Below, in pieces: positions 17,265 through 26,225 of a DNA stretch of 64,000 nucleotides. Under the pieces are notes generated by a model. The model ran no database searches, had not been told where the DNA came from, and saw nothing but the letters and a program-made list of their open reading frames with translations. The stretch's first letter is position 1. Every line of letters begins with the position of its first letter. The DNA is from Nonomuraea zeae (GTDB taxonomy: Bacteria > Actinomycetota > Actinomycetes > Streptosporangiales > Streptosporangiaceae), in the NCBI RefSeq assembly GCF_005889725.1, contig NZ_VCKX01000034.1, positions 1-64,000 of the forward strand. The letters run 5' to 3'. The position numbers and the translations under genes are program-made.

Positions 17265-19309
17265 ACGCCGGCAAGACCAGCCTGACCGAGCGGCTGCTCT
17301 ACGCCGCCGGTGTCATCGACGCGGTCGGCAGCGTCGACGACGGCAACACCCAGACCGACTCCCTGGACCTGGAGCGGCAGCGCGGCATCACGATCAAGTC
17401 CGCGGTCGTCTCCTTCGCCGTCGGGGACACCACGGTCAACCTCATCGACACCCCGGGTCACCCCGACTTCATCGCCGAGGTGGAGCGGGTGCTGAGCGTG
17501 CTCGACGGCGCGGTGCTGGTGGTGTCCGCGGTCGAGGGTGTGCAGGCGCAGACGCGGGTGCTCATGCGCACGCTGCGCCGCCTCGGCATCCCGACGCTCG
17601 TCTTCGTGAACAAGATCGACCGCCGCGGTGCCCGCTATGACGGCATATTGCGGGATCTCGCGGCGAAGCTCGCCCCGGCCGTCGTGGCCATGGGCGCCAC
17701 CACCGCCCTTGGCACCCGCGACGCCTCATTCGCCCCGTACGAGGCGGCGTTCATCGACGGCTGGGCGGACGTGCTCGCCGAGCGGGGCGAGGCGCTGCTG
17801 GCCGCGTACGTGGCCGACGAGGGCTCGATCTCGTACGCCCGGTTGCGCGCCGAGCTGGCGGCCCAGACCGGGCAGGGGCTGGTGCACCCGGTGTACTTCG
17901 GCTCGGCGATCACGGGCGCGGGCGTGGACGCGCTGATCGACGGCATCCGGGAGCTGCTCCCCGCCGCCGAGGGCGACAGGGAGGGGCCGGTCTCCGGCAC
18001 GGTCTTCAAGGTCGAGCGCGGCCCGGCGGGGGAGAAGATCGCGTACGCGCGGCTGTTCTCCGGCGCGATCCACGCCCGCGACCGCCTCCGCTTCCACACC
18101 GGCCCGGCCGACGACAGCCCCGGTGACGACAGCCCGGCCGACGACAGCCCGGCCGACGACAGCCCGGGTGACGGCGGGCGGGACGACGGCAGGCGGGAGG
18201 GCCGCGGTCGGGAGCCGGTGCGCTCGGGGAAGGTCACCGCGATCAGCGTGTTCGACCAGGGGACCGACGTCCGGCGGCCGTCGGCGGGCGCGGGGGAGAT
18301 CGCCCGGCTCTGGGGCCTGGCCGACGTCCGGATCGGCGACACGATCGGGCTGCCCAGGAAGGCGGCGCCACGGGCCCACTTCGCGCCGCCCACCCTGGAG
18401 ACCGTCGTGGTTCCGTGCCGCCCGTCCGACAAGGGCGCGCTCCACCTGGCCCTCGCCCACCTGGCCGAGCAGGACCCGCTGATCGGCCTGCGCCAGGACG
18501 ACGTGCGCCAGGAGGTGTCCGTCTCGCTCTACGGCGAGGTGCAGAAGGAGGTCGTCCAGGCCACGCTGGCGAACGACTTCGGCATCGACGTCACCTTCCG
18601 CGAGACGACCACGATCTGCGTCGAACGCCCGGCCGGCGAGGGTGCGGCGGTCGAGGTGATCGCCAAGGCGCCGAACCCGTTCCTCGCCACCGTCGGCCTC
18701 CGCGTCGAGCCCGGCCCGTGCGGCGGCGGCGTGGACTTCCGGTTGGAGGTGGAGCTGGGTTCGCTGCCGTTCGCGTTCATGCGCACGATCGAGGAGACGG
18801 TACGCGAGAGCCTGCTCCAGGGCCTGCACGGCTGGGAGGTCACCGACTGCGTGGTCACGCTGACGCACTCCGGCTACTACGCCAGGCAGAGCCATTCCGG
18901 CGGCGTGTTCGACAAGAGCATGTCGAGCACCGCGGGCGACTTCCGCAACCTGGTCCCGCTGGTGCTCATGGCCGCGCTGAAGCAGGCGGGCACCACGGTC
19001 TTCGAGCCGATGCACCGCTTCCGGCTCGAACTGCCCGCCGACACGCTGGGCCCGGTGCTGCCCGTGCTGGCCAGGCTCGGGGCCGTCCCGCGTACGCAGG
19101 CGACGGAGCTGGTCGAGGGCGAGATCCCGGCGGCCAGGGTGCACGAGCTGGAGCAACTGCTCCCCGGCCTGACCCGGGGCGAGGGCGTGCTGGAGTGCGG
19201 CTTCGGCCGCTACCAGCCCGTACGCGGCCCGATCCCGGAACGCCCGCGCACCGACCACAACCCCCTCGACCGGAAGGAGTACCTGCTGCACGTCGTACGG
19301 CGGGTCTAG
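17228..19309 (+). CDS. Tetracycline-type ribosomal protection GTPase (OtrA/Tet(M) family)
   Basis: A 693-residue EF-G paralogue. GTPase motifs are all present: AHVDAGKTS (G1), the RGIT switch, DTPGH (G3), NKID (G4). The body follows Tet(M)/OtrA: GVIDAVGSVDDGNTQTDSL at the N-terminus, and in domain IV the stretch SSTAGDFRNLVPLVLMAALK corresponding to the Tet(M) loop that reaches the decoding centre and displaces tetracycline. Length is slightly above the usual 640-660 because of a low-complexity insertion in domain II (about residues 292-334). Start GTG 17228 has AGAGGA 11 bases upstream; ATG 17234 is the alternative. Whether the drug is tetracycline or the cell's own product is unknown. WblC-like promoter upstream; convergent by 4 bp with a dioxygenase gene. 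Confidence 0.88.
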   Translation: MRMLNLGILAHVDAGKTSLTERLLYAAGVIDAVGSVDDGNTQTDSLDLERQRGITIKSAVVSFAVGDTTVNLIDTPGHPDFIAEVERVLSVLDGAVLVVSAVEGVQAQTRVLMRTLRRLGIPTLVFVNKIDRRGARYDGILRDLAAKLAPAVVAMGATTALGTRDASFAPYEAAFIDGWADVLAERGEALLAAYVADEGSISYARLRAELAAQTGQGLVHPVYFGSAITGAGVDALIDGIRELLPAAEGDREGPVSGTVFKVERGPAGEKIAYARLFSGAIHARDRLRFHTGPADDSPGDDSPADDSPADDSPGDGGRDDGRREGRGREPVRSGKVTAISVFDQGTDVRRPSAGAGEIARLWGLADVRIGDTIGLPRKAAPRAHFAPPTLETVVVPCRPSDKGALHLALAHLAEQDPLIGLRQDDVRQEVSVSLYGEVQKEVVQATLANDFGIDVTFRETTTICVERPAGEGAAVEVIAKAPNPFLATVGLRVEPGPCGGGVDFRLEVELGSLPFAFMRTIEETVRESLLQGLHGWEVTDCVVTLTHSGYYARQSHSGGVFDKSMSSTAGDFRNLVPLVLMAALKQAGTTVFEPMHRFRLELPADTLGPVLPVLARLGAVPRTQATELVEGEIPAARVHELEQLLPGLTRGEGVLECGFGRYQPVRGPIPERPRTDHNPLDRKEYLLHVVRRV
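18110..18169 (+). repeat. Four 15-bp in-frame repeats encoding DDSP(G/A)
   Basis: Four tandem copies of GACGACAGCCCGGNN encode Asp-Asp-Ser-Pro-Gly/Ala in the ribosomal protection gene, followed by an Asp/Gly/Arg-rich tail. They lie in a loop of the domain II beta-barrel, between the HARDRLRFHTG and GKVTAISVFDQG strands. Confidence 0.85.
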
Positions 19310-20190
19310 GCGCCGTCCTTGTCGGAGTCGGCGGAGAAGACGATGACGCCCAGATAGCCGTCGTCCTCCTCGGCGATCTTCATCAGCATCTCGTCCTTGT
19401 AGATGTTGTCGCCGTCGTTGAACGTGTCGCGCCCGGTGTGCTCCGCGTACGGCGCCTTCGCCATGACCGCGCTGTTGAGCTGCTCGTCGAACATGACCTG
19501 CGTGGTCAGCACGCGCTCGTTGCTGAAGTGGACCATCGCGTGGATGTGGATCGTGCGCCCTCGGTACCAGCCGGGCCAGATGGTGGTGAACTCCACGATC
19601 CCGTCGCCGTTGGTGACCTGCGCGCCACGCAGGTAGCGCTTGTCGTCGGTGGGCTTCAGGTCGCCCATGTCGCCCTGGCCGTCACCGGGACCCCCGCCAC
19701 CGGGGCCGCCGCTCGGGGGCGGCCCGGTCGGCGCTCCACTCGGCACCCCGCTCGGGGGCGCGCCGCCGCCTCCACCCGTCGACTGCGCCTCGGCCCCCGA
19801 GTAGAGCCCGGCCGCGTCGCAGTGCCAGATCTCCACCACCGCGTTGTTCAGCGGCTTGCACGTCTCGCTGTCCTGGACCTTGACGGCCACCCGGAGCCGC
19901 ACGCCCTGCTTGTCCTCGCGGATGTCGCTGCGGATCTTGTCCGCGTCGAAGTAGTACGGGCCCTGGGTGGTGGTGGCGGTCAGCGCGCAGGTGTTCGCCT
20001 CGGCGAAGAGCGCGGTGAGGTCCTTGGCGGTGGTGGCCTGCGGCGTCACGGTGGCTCCCGTGGAGGTGGTGACGGCCGCCGTGCCGGAGCCGCTGCCGCA
20101 GGCGGCCAGCAGGCCGCCCAGTCCGAGCGAGCTGATTCCGGTGATCAGCCGTCGCCGGCTGACTCGCTGGCCTTCGTGGTCGTGTCCCAC
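19306..20190 (-). CDS. Tat-exported lipoprotein, intradiol ring-cleavage dioxygenase
   Basis: A 294-residue extracytoplasmic relative of catechol/protocatechuate dioxygenases. The signal SRRRLITGISSLGLGGLLAAC has a twin-arginine motif and lipobox Cys31. The non-haem Fe(III) ligands are visible: Tyr in HCDAAGLYSG, Tyr in PGWYRG and the two His of TIHIHAMVH. A Gly/Pro-rich insert (GGGGGAPPSG onward, about 40 residues) sits between the two Tyr segments. It would cleave catechol-type aromatics, probably lignin-derived, outside the membrane. Start GTG 20190 has GAGG 7 bases upstream. Paralogue of the next gene; tandem duplication likely. Convergent with the ribosomal protection gene. Confidence 0.88.
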   Translation of the reverse strand: MGHDHEGQRVSRRRLITGISSLGLGGLLAACGSGSGTAAVTTSTGATVTPQATTAKDLTALFAEANTCALTATTTQGPYYFDADKIRSDIREDKQGVRLRVAVKVQDSETCKPLNNAVVEIWHCDAAGLYSGAEAQSTGGGGGAPPSGVPSGAPTGPPPSGGPGGGGPGDGQGDMGDLKPTDDKRYLRGAQVTNGDGIVEFTTIWPGWYRGRTIHIHAMVHFSNERVLTTQVMFDEQLNSAVMAKAPYAEHTGRDTFNDGDNIYKDEMLMKIAEEDDGYLGVIVFSADSDKDGA

Positions 20191-20291
20191 TGAGCACCTC
20201 TCTGGTGTCCGACGTCTTCGGACCACAGAGTAGGAGAGATGTCGTTTATGCCTCCTTTGTCGAGCATGAAGGTTTTGTGAGTTAGTGCAGG

Positions 20292-21119
20292 TCAGCCGCC
20301 GTCCTTGTCGGAGTCGGCGGACAACACGATGGCGCCGAGGTAACCGTCGCCGTCCCTGGCGACCCGCACCAGCATGCTGTCGTGGAAGATGCCGTCATCG
20401 CGGTTGTAGACCTTCCGCCCCTTGTGCCCCGCGTACGGTGGCTTGGCCAGGACCTCCGCGTTGAGCGCCTCGTCGAACATGAGCTGCGTCCCCAGCACCC
20501 GCTGGTCCCCGGAGTGGACCATGGCGTGGATGTGGACCGTGCGCCCCGGGTACCAGCCCGGCCAGATGGTCGTGAACTGCACGACGCCGTCGCCGTCGGT
20601 CACCTGCGCGCCGCGCAGGTAGCGCGTGTCGTCGGTGGGTTTCAGGTCGGCCATGTCCGACTTGTCGATGTCGACGAAAAGGACCGGGGTGGCGGCGGAA
20701 GCGTTGCTGGCGCTCCTGGTCGGCGGCCCGGTGGCGTCGCTCTTCGACTCCGCCTCCGCGCCGGAGTAGAGCCCCTGCGCGTCGCAGTGCCAGATCTCCA
20801 CCACCGCGTCGCGCAGCGGCCGGCACCCCTCGCTGTCCTGGACCTTGATGGCCAGCCGCAGCCGCGCACCCTGCTTGTCCTCGCGGATGTCGCTGCGGAT
20901 CTTGTCCGCGTCGAAGTAGAAGGGTCCCTGGGTGGTGGCGGAGGTGAGCGAGCACCTGCCCGCCTTCGCCAGCAGCGTCTTGAGGTCCGTGGGCGGCGGC
21001 GGGGTCGTCCCCGCGGCCCTGGCGCTCGGCGACGCCAGGAGCCCGCCGAGCGTGAGCGAGCTGACGCCGCTGATCAGCCGCCGTCTGCTGACTCGTTGAC
21101 CTTCGTGATCGTGTCCCAC
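20292..21119 (-). CDS. Tat-secreted intradiol ring-cleavage dioxygenase (paralogue)
   Basis: A 275-residue copy of the preceding dioxygenase, nearly identical over the first 20 residues (GHDHEGQRVSRRRLI) and in the DADKIRSDIREDKQG block, with all four iron ligands conserved (GLYSG, PGWYPG, VHIHAMVH). The difference is the export signal: here the twin-arginine peptide ends ASPSARA-A, a signal peptidase I site without lipobox Cys, so it is freely secreted where the first is membrane anchored. The insert between the Tyr ligands is also different (SKSDATGPPTRSASNASAAT). Start GTG 21119 with GGGGAG upstream. Transcribed ahead of the first copy, 100 bp apart. Confidence 0.88.
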   Translation of the reverse strand: MGHDHEGQRVSRRRLISGVSSLTLGGLLASPSARAAGTTPPPPTDLKTLLAKAGRCSLTSATTQGPFYFDADKIRSDIREDKQGARLRLAIKVQDSEGCRPLRDAVVEIWHCDAQGLYSGAEAESKSDATGPPTRSASNASAATPVLFVDIDKSDMADLKPTDDTRYLRGAQVTDGDGVVQFTTIWPGWYPGRTVHIHAMVHSGDQRVLGTQLMFDEALNAEVLAKPPYAGHKGRKVYNRDDGIFHDSMLVRVARDGDGYLGAIVLSADSDKDGG

Positions 21120-21339
21120 TGAAGCTCCCCCGTCTCATCAGGTGGTACGGTCACGAACTTCTCACGAGGGGCCCGGCTTTCCACGCAGACACGAGCCGCG
21201 TAGCCACAAAACCATTACTCACCGTATCGAAAGCCTTTTCGGTGATATCAAACCGTAACTATCGGTATGCTAGCTGATCAGCGCCGACCGGCTGGCGATC
21301 AAGCACGTCAACCCCTATGCAGCGGGTTGCAGTGGTTGA

Positions 21340-21368
21340 TTGACAGCCACGGTCACGTGTTCTACGTT
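21340..21368 (+). promoter_or_regulatory. Near-consensus sigma70-type promoter of the arabinanase operon
   Basis: TTGACA (21340-21345), a 17-bp spacer and TACGTT (21363-21368) form a near-perfect housekeeping promoter, unusual in such GC-rich DNA. Transcription would start near 21375. The preceding 200 bp (21120-21339) is comparatively AT-rich and holds no gene. Confidence 0.7.
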
Positions 21369-21412
21369 CCCGAAAACCTTTTAGGTTCACCGCATCGATC
21401 CCGATCCCGTGA

Positions 21413-21426
21413 TGTTAGCGCTAACA
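21413..21426. promoter_or_regulatory. LacI-family operator TGTTAGCGCTAACA
   Basis: A perfect 14-bp palindrome with a central CG, the standard LacI-family operator shape, about 40 bp downstream of the predicted transcription start and 20 bp before the GH43 start codon. A bound repressor would block elongation. The LacI gene at 35219 is a candidate binder. Confidence 0.75.
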
Positions 21427-21446
21427 GGAATTCAAGGGGCGAACAC

Positions 21447-22835
21447 ATGAGACGACGATGGGCGGCGGCCCTCGCCGCGGCACTCCTGCTCCTCCTCCCC
21501 ACCGCGCGGCCCGCGTTCGCGGGCGCGCCGATCACCACCGCGATCTACACGGCCGACCCGGCCGCGCTGGTCGTGGGCGACACGCTGTACCTGTACACCG
21601 GCCATGACGAGGCCCCATCCGGCGGCACCAACTTCGTCATGCGCGACTGGCACGTCTTCACCTCCTCCGACGCCGCGACCTTCACCGACCAGGGGGCCAA
21701 GCTGTCGATCTCCAACTTCTCCTGGGCCGGGGCCGACGCCTGGGCCGGAGAGGTCGAGCGCGGCGCCGACGGCCGCTACTACTGGTACGTCCCCGTCAAC
21801 GGCAACGGCGCCGGCTGGATGGACATCGGCGTGGCCGTCGGCAACAGCCCGACGGGCCCGTTCACCGACGCCAAGGGCGGCCCGCTGGTCAGCGACAGCA
21901 CGGCCAACTCCTCGCCGCTGAACATCGACCCGACCGTCTTCACCGACGACGACGGCCAGGTCTACATGTACTGGGGCTCCTACTACGGACTGCGCGCCGC
22001 CCGGCTCAACGCCAACATGACCTCGATCAACGGCTCGGTCGTCACCCCGAGCGGCGTGTCGAACTTCTGGGAGGCCCCCTGGATGTTCAAGCGCAACGGC
22101 GTCTACTACCTCGCCTACGCCGCCAACGACTCGGCCTGCTCCGCGCCCGGCTACGCCTGCATCCGCTACGCCACCGCGAGCAACCCGATGGGCCCGTGGA
22201 CGCACCGCGGCGTCGTGCTCGACCAGGTCTCCTCGACCACCAACCACCCGGCGATCATCGAGTACAAGGGCCAGTGGTACATGGTCTACCACAACGCCGC
22301 AAGCCCGGGCGGCGGCAACTTCCGCCGGTCGGTGACGATCGACAAGCTCTACTTCAACGCCGACGGAACCATGCAGAAGGTCGTCCAGACCGGCGGCCCG
22401 GTCACCCCGGGCAACCTGGCGACCAGCGCCACCGCGTCCACCTCCTACGTCTCGTCGTGGGAGACGCTCGCCGCGGTCAACGACGGCTACACCCCGGCGA
22501 GCTCGGCCGACCACAGCCACGGCGCCTACGGCAACTGGAACCACCAGGGCACCGAGTGGATCGAGTACCGCTGGCCCACCGCGCAGACGATCTCCAGGTC
22601 GGAGGCGTACTGGTTCGACGACGACCTGGGCATCGACCTGCCGGCGTCGTGCCAGGTGCAGTACTGGAACGGCAGCGCCTACGTCAACGTGCCCGGCGCC
22701 TCCGGCTGCGGCGTGGCCGCCAACACCTTCAACGCCACGACGTTCACCCCGGTCAGCACCACCCGCCTGCGGCTGAACATCACCTCCAGGACCGGCTATT
22801 CGACCGGCGTGCTCGAATGGAGAGCCTTCTCGTGA
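21447..22835 (+). CDS. Secreted GH43 glycosidase (arabinanase/arabinofuranosidase-like) with C-terminal carbohydrate-binding module
   Basis: A 462-residue protein: Sec signal peptide cleaved after AFA (residue 25), a five-bladed GH43 catalytic domain to about residue 315 and an F5/8-type (CBM32-like) module from residue 323. The three GH43 acids are visible: general base Asp37 (YTADPAAL), pKa modulator Asp161 (NIDPTVF) and general acid Glu209 (FWEAPW). GH43 enzymes release arabinose or xylose from arabinan or arabinoxylan; which is not decidable here. Start ATG 21447 with AAGGGG upstream. Its stop overlaps the start of the next glycosidase (GTGA), so they are one operon under the LacI operator. 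Confidence 0.87.
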   Translation: MRRRWAAALAAALLLLLPTARPAFAGAPITTAIYTADPAALVVGDTLYLYTGHDEAPSGGTNFVMRDWHVFTSSDAATFTDQGAKLSISNFSWAGADAWAGEVERGADGRYYWYVPVNGNGAGWMDIGVAVGNSPTGPFTDAKGGPLVSDSTANSSPLNIDPTVFTDDDGQVYMYWGSYYGLRAARLNANMTSINGSVVTPSGVSNFWEAPWMFKRNGVYYLAYAANDSACSAPGYACIRYATASNPMGPWTHRGVVLDQVSSTTNHPAIIEYKGQWYMVYHNAASPGGGNFRRSVTIDKLYFNADGTMQKVVQTGGPVTPGNLATSATASTSYVSSWETLAAVNDGYTPASSADHSHGAYGNWNHQGTEWIEYRWPTAQTISRSEAYWFDDDLGIDLPASCQVQYWNGSAYVNVPGASGCGVAANTFNATTFTPVSTTRLRLNITSRTGYSTGVLEWRAFS

Positions 22836-25800
22836 GACGTGCCCTGTTACTCGTCCTGGTGCTCGTCGCGAGCCTGATCACGGCTCCGGCGTACGCGGAC
22901 CAGACCATCGGCCTGCCGGCCTTCAACGGCCCGGCCGTCCCCGCCCCGCCGGGCTCGTACACGACCGGCAACATGATGCAGGCCATCTACGACGCCGAGA
23001 GCTCGGGCACCGACTTCTGGATGGACCGGCTGCTCGCCCGCCCGGGCAACGACCCCGCGGGGACCTGGCTCATGTCGCGCGGCCGGGCGCTGTTCATGAA
23101 GACCCACACGCCGGGCACGCTCGGCTTCGCCGGGCAGGCGGCGTACTGGGAGAGCATCAGCAACAACAACGCCTACACCGTCGCCATCACCCCGGGCACG
23201 TTCACCGAGCAGGTGGCCTCCCGCTGGCAGGCGCCCAGCCACTGGAAGAGCCGGCACACCAGCGGCTCGATCACGGTCAACCAGACGAAGTTCATCACCG
23301 AGAACAACGTCGCCGTGACCAACCTGGCGATCACCAACGGCGGCACCGCCTCGACGACGCTGCAGCTCAGGGCCACCTCCCCGTACGCCACCACGGGCAG
23401 CGGCAGCGAGCTGACCGGCCAGGTCAACGCCTACAACAACCTCACCACGCTCTACCCCAGGCTCACCGGCGACGGGTTCACCGTCTCCAGCGGCGGCCTC
23501 AACAGGTCCGTCACGATCGCGGCCGGGGCGACCGTCACCATCAAGGTCGTCATGGGCTTCGTCACCAACGAGATCCCCGCCTCCCGCACCGAGTACGACG
23601 CCTACGCCGGCTACTCGGCCGCCACCGCCTTCGCCACCCACGTGCGCGCCTACAACCTGTGGTGGGCGCAGAACGTCCCCTACATCGACGTGCCCGAGCC
23701 GGCCATCAAGAAGAACATCTACTACCGCTGGTGGCTGATGCGCTTCAACCACCTCGACGCGGACATCCCCGGGCAGACGTTCCAGTTCCCCACCTCGACG
23801 GAAGGCGTCCTGGGCTACAACAACGCGATCGCGCTCACCCAGCCCATGCACATCGACGACCTCAAGTACCTGCGTAACCCGATCTACTCCTACGGCGACT
23901 GGCTGAGCGTCGGCCAGATCTCCAAGAACGGCCGCTTCCTCGACAACCCCGGAGACCCCGAGAACTGGTCCAACAGCTACACCCAGTACATCGGCGAGGC
24001 GGCCTGGAAGAGCTACCAGATCCACGGCGGCCAACCGGCCATCGCCGCCAACCTGGCCCGCTACGCCGAGCAGGACGTCAAGGGCCAGCTCGCCTATTAC
24101 GACACCGACAACAACAAGCTCATCGAGTACGACTGGGGCGCCCTGACCGGCAACGACGCCGACGCCGTGTCCTTCCACTGGAAGAGCGGCCGGATGGACC
24201 GGGCGGAGGCCGCCTACCAGTACAGCGGCGCGCTGGCCGCGGCCCAGGCGTACGAGGCCGCGGGGAACACCGCCAAGGCCACCGAGCTGCGCACGCTCGC
24301 CACCCAGATCCAGAACGCCATCGTCAGCGTGCTGTGGAACCCGAGCAGGCAGCTCTTCGAGCACCGGCTCAAGTCCACGAACGAGTGGGTGCCGTGGAAG
24401 GAGATCAACAACTACTACCCGTTCTCCGTCGGCGCGATCCCGAACACGGCGACGTACAAGCAGGCCCTGCGCCTCTACGACGACCCGGCCCAGTACCCGA
24501 TCTTCCCCTTCTACACCGCCAACCAGGTGGACAAGGCCGCCGCCGCCGCGGCCGGCAACCCCGGCTCGAACAACTTCTCCACCATCAACTCCACCGTCCA
24601 GTTCCGGCTCTACTCCAAGGTGCTGCGCGACTACCAGAACGAGTGGATGACCGCGACCGACTACAAGAAGCTGCTCTACTGGAACGCCTGGGCCCAGTAC
24701 GTGGGCGGCAACACCCAGTGGCCCGACGCCAACGAGTTCTGGGCCGACTGGAACGGCTCCTCGATCACCTACCGCTCCTGGATCCACCACAACATCCTGG
24801 GCAGCAGCAACTGGACCGTGATCGAGGACGTCGCCGGGCTGCGGCCGCGCAACGACGCCAAGGTGGAGCTCTCGCCGATCAACATCGGCTGGACCCACTT
24901 CACCGTCAACAACCTGCGCTACCGCAACGCCGACCTGACCATCGTCTGGGACGACCCGGCCGACGGCGTCGTGCGCTACCCGGGCGTGCCCGAGGGCTAC
25001 TCGATCTACATCAACGGCAGCCGCGCCGCCACGGTGTCGTCGCTGGTGCCGTTCACGTGGGACCCGGCCACCGGTGACGTCACCACCGGCGGAACGGTCA
25101 GCTACCACGTCGCCGTCCCCGGCCTCCAGTCGCCCACCCAGGTGACGCACACCAGCACGCGCATGGTGGACCTGCTCGCCAAGGCCGGCGTCGACCTGAC
25201 CGCGAGCCTCACCAACCTCGCCGCCGGCGCCACCGTCACCGCCTCCACCACGGCCTCCGGCAGCAGCACGGCGGGCGCCGTGGACGGCTTCCCGATCAAC
25301 GAGCCGTTCTGGGGCGGCACCACAGCGGGCCAGGACTGGTACGAGCTGAACCTCGGCTCGGCCCGCACGCTCAACGAGGTGCGCCTCTACTTCAAGGACA
25401 GCCGTCCGGCCAGTGCCACCTACCGGGCGCCGGCGTCCTACGACGTCCAGTACCACAACGGCACCTCCTGGGTGAGCGTGCCGAGCCAGGCCAAGTCGCC
25501 GGCGACCCCGCGCGCGAACTACAACGTGGTGCAGTTCCCCGCCGTCTCGGCGCAGCGGGTACGGGTGCTGGCCACGGCCGCCTCGGGAGCCAGGACCGGG
25601 CTCACCGAGGTGAAGATCTACAACCGGGGAGGCGTGCAACCGCCCGCCAACCTGGCGACCTCGGCCACGGCGTCGGCGTCCTACACCTCCTCCTGGGAGA
25701 GCGTGACCGCCGTCAACGACGGGATCGACCCGCCGTCGTCGAACGACACCGTGAACCCGCGCTGGGGCTGCTGGCCGGAGACCGGGCAGCAGTGGGTGGA

Positions 25801-26074
25801 CCTGACCTGGTCCGCGGCCCGCACCCTGAACCGGGCCGAGGTGTACTTCTTCGACGACGAGCAGGGCATCGACATGCCGTCGGCGTGGAAGCTCCAGTAC
25901 TGGAACGGCAGCGCGTACGTGGACGTGCCGGGCGCCTCGGCGTACTCGCTGGGCAAGAACCAGTACAACAACGTCACCTTCACGGCCACGAGCACCACTC
26001 GCCTGCGGGTGCTGCTCACCGCCACCGGCACCAGCTCCGTCGGCCTCCTGGAGGTCAGGGCCTACGGAACCTGA
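22832..26074 (+). CDS. Secreted six-hairpin (MGH1/GH63-like) glycoside hydrolase with two F5/8-type modules
   Basis: A 1,080-residue secreted enzyme. GTG 22832 is chosen for the GGAGAG 7 bases upstream; the signal peptide RRALLLVLVLVASLITAPAYA follows. A beta-rich N-terminal domain leads to an (alpha/alpha)6 barrel containing TEGVLGYNNAIALTQPMHID, EYDWGALTGNDADAVSFHW and MTATDYKKLLYWNAWAQY, typical of the mannosylglycerate hydrolase-like/GH63-like clan; a beta domain follows. Two carbohydrate-binding F5/8-type modules are at about 795-930 and 940-1,080; the last closely resembles that of the upstream GH43 protein. Exact linkage cleaved is unknown, but pairing with GH43 suggests arabinan or pectin side chains. 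A perfect terminator follows. Confidence 0.75.
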   Translation: MRRALLLVLVLVASLITAPAYADQTIGLPAFNGPAVPAPPGSYTTGNMMQAIYDAESSGTDFWMDRLLARPGNDPAGTWLMSRGRALFMKTHTPGTLGFAGQAAYWESISNNNAYTVAITPGTFTEQVASRWQAPSHWKSRHTSGSITVNQTKFITENNVAVTNLAITNGGTASTTLQLRATSPYATTGSGSELTGQVNAYNNLTTLYPRLTGDGFTVSSGGLNRSVTIAAGATVTIKVVMGFVTNEIPASRTEYDAYAGYSAATAFATHVRAYNLWWAQNVPYIDVPEPAIKKNIYYRWWLMRFNHLDADIPGQTFQFPTSTEGVLGYNNAIALTQPMHIDDLKYLRNPIYSYGDWLSVGQISKNGRFLDNPGDPENWSNSYTQYIGEAAWKSYQIHGGQPAIAANLARYAEQDVKGQLAYYDTDNNKLIEYDWGALTGNDADAVSFHWKSGRMDRAEAAYQYSGALAAAQAYEAAGNTAKATELRTLATQIQNAIVSVLWNPSRQLFEHRLKSTNEWVPWKEINNYYPFSVGAIPNTATYKQALRLYDDPAQYPIFPFYTANQVDKAAAAAAGNPGSNNFSTINSTVQFRLYSKVLRDYQNEWMTATDYKKLLYWNAWAQYVGGNTQWPDANEFWADWNGSSITYRSWIHHNILGSSNWTVIEDVAGLRPRNDAKVELSPINIGWTHFTVNNLRYRNADLTIVWDDPADGVVRYPGVPEGYSIYINGSRAATVSSLVPFTWDPATGDVTTGGTVSYHVAVPGLQSPTQVTHTSTRMVDLLAKAGVDLTASLTNLAAGATVTASTTASGSSTAGAVDGFPINEPFWGGTTAGQDWYELNLGSARTLNEVRLYFKDSRPASATYRAPASYDVQYHNGTSWVSVPSQAKSPATPRANYNVVQFPAVSAQRVRVLATAASGARTGLTEVKIYNRGGVQPPANLATSATASASYTSSWESVTAVNDGIDPPSSNDTVNPRWGCWPETGQQWVDLTWSAARTLNRAEVYFFDDEQGIDMPSAWKLQYWNGSAYVDVPGASAYSLGKNQYNNVTFTATSTTRLRVLLTATGTSSVGLLEVRAYGT

Positions 26075-26081
26075 TCCGGCG

Positions 26082-26109
26082 GGGAGGGGGCGGCGTCCCG
26101 CCCCCTCCC
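26082..26109. terminator. Terminator of the GH43/six-hairpin glycosidase operon
   Basis: GGGAGGGGGCGG-CGTC-CCGCCCCCTCCC, a perfect 12-bp stem with a 4-base loop, starts 8 bp after the stop codon. Confidence 0.8.
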
Positions 26110-26225
26110 TTGACGCGCTCTCGACGCCTGCGTGAAGGAGTAGTTACTTTCTCACTTTTAGTGACGGGCCACGGTGGAATCAGGCAAGCTGCTGCTACAA
26201 CTTCATCCGATGGGTGGCGATCACG

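Noticed and set aside
17218..17640. Frame starting ATG 17218 with nearby AGAGGA
   Set aside because: Overlaps the ribosomal protection gene completely in another frame; the conserved GTPase frame is clear.
21318..21331. TGCAGCGGGTTGCA before the arabinanase promoter as a third LacI-type site
   Set aside because: Only the GGTTGCA half matches the 32-kb sites; symmetry is limited to TGCA ends.
22847..25639. 930-codon open frame antisense to the six-hairpin glycosidase
   Set aside because: GC-rich mirror frame with low-complexity Arg/Gly/Val content; the plus-strand protein has clear domains.
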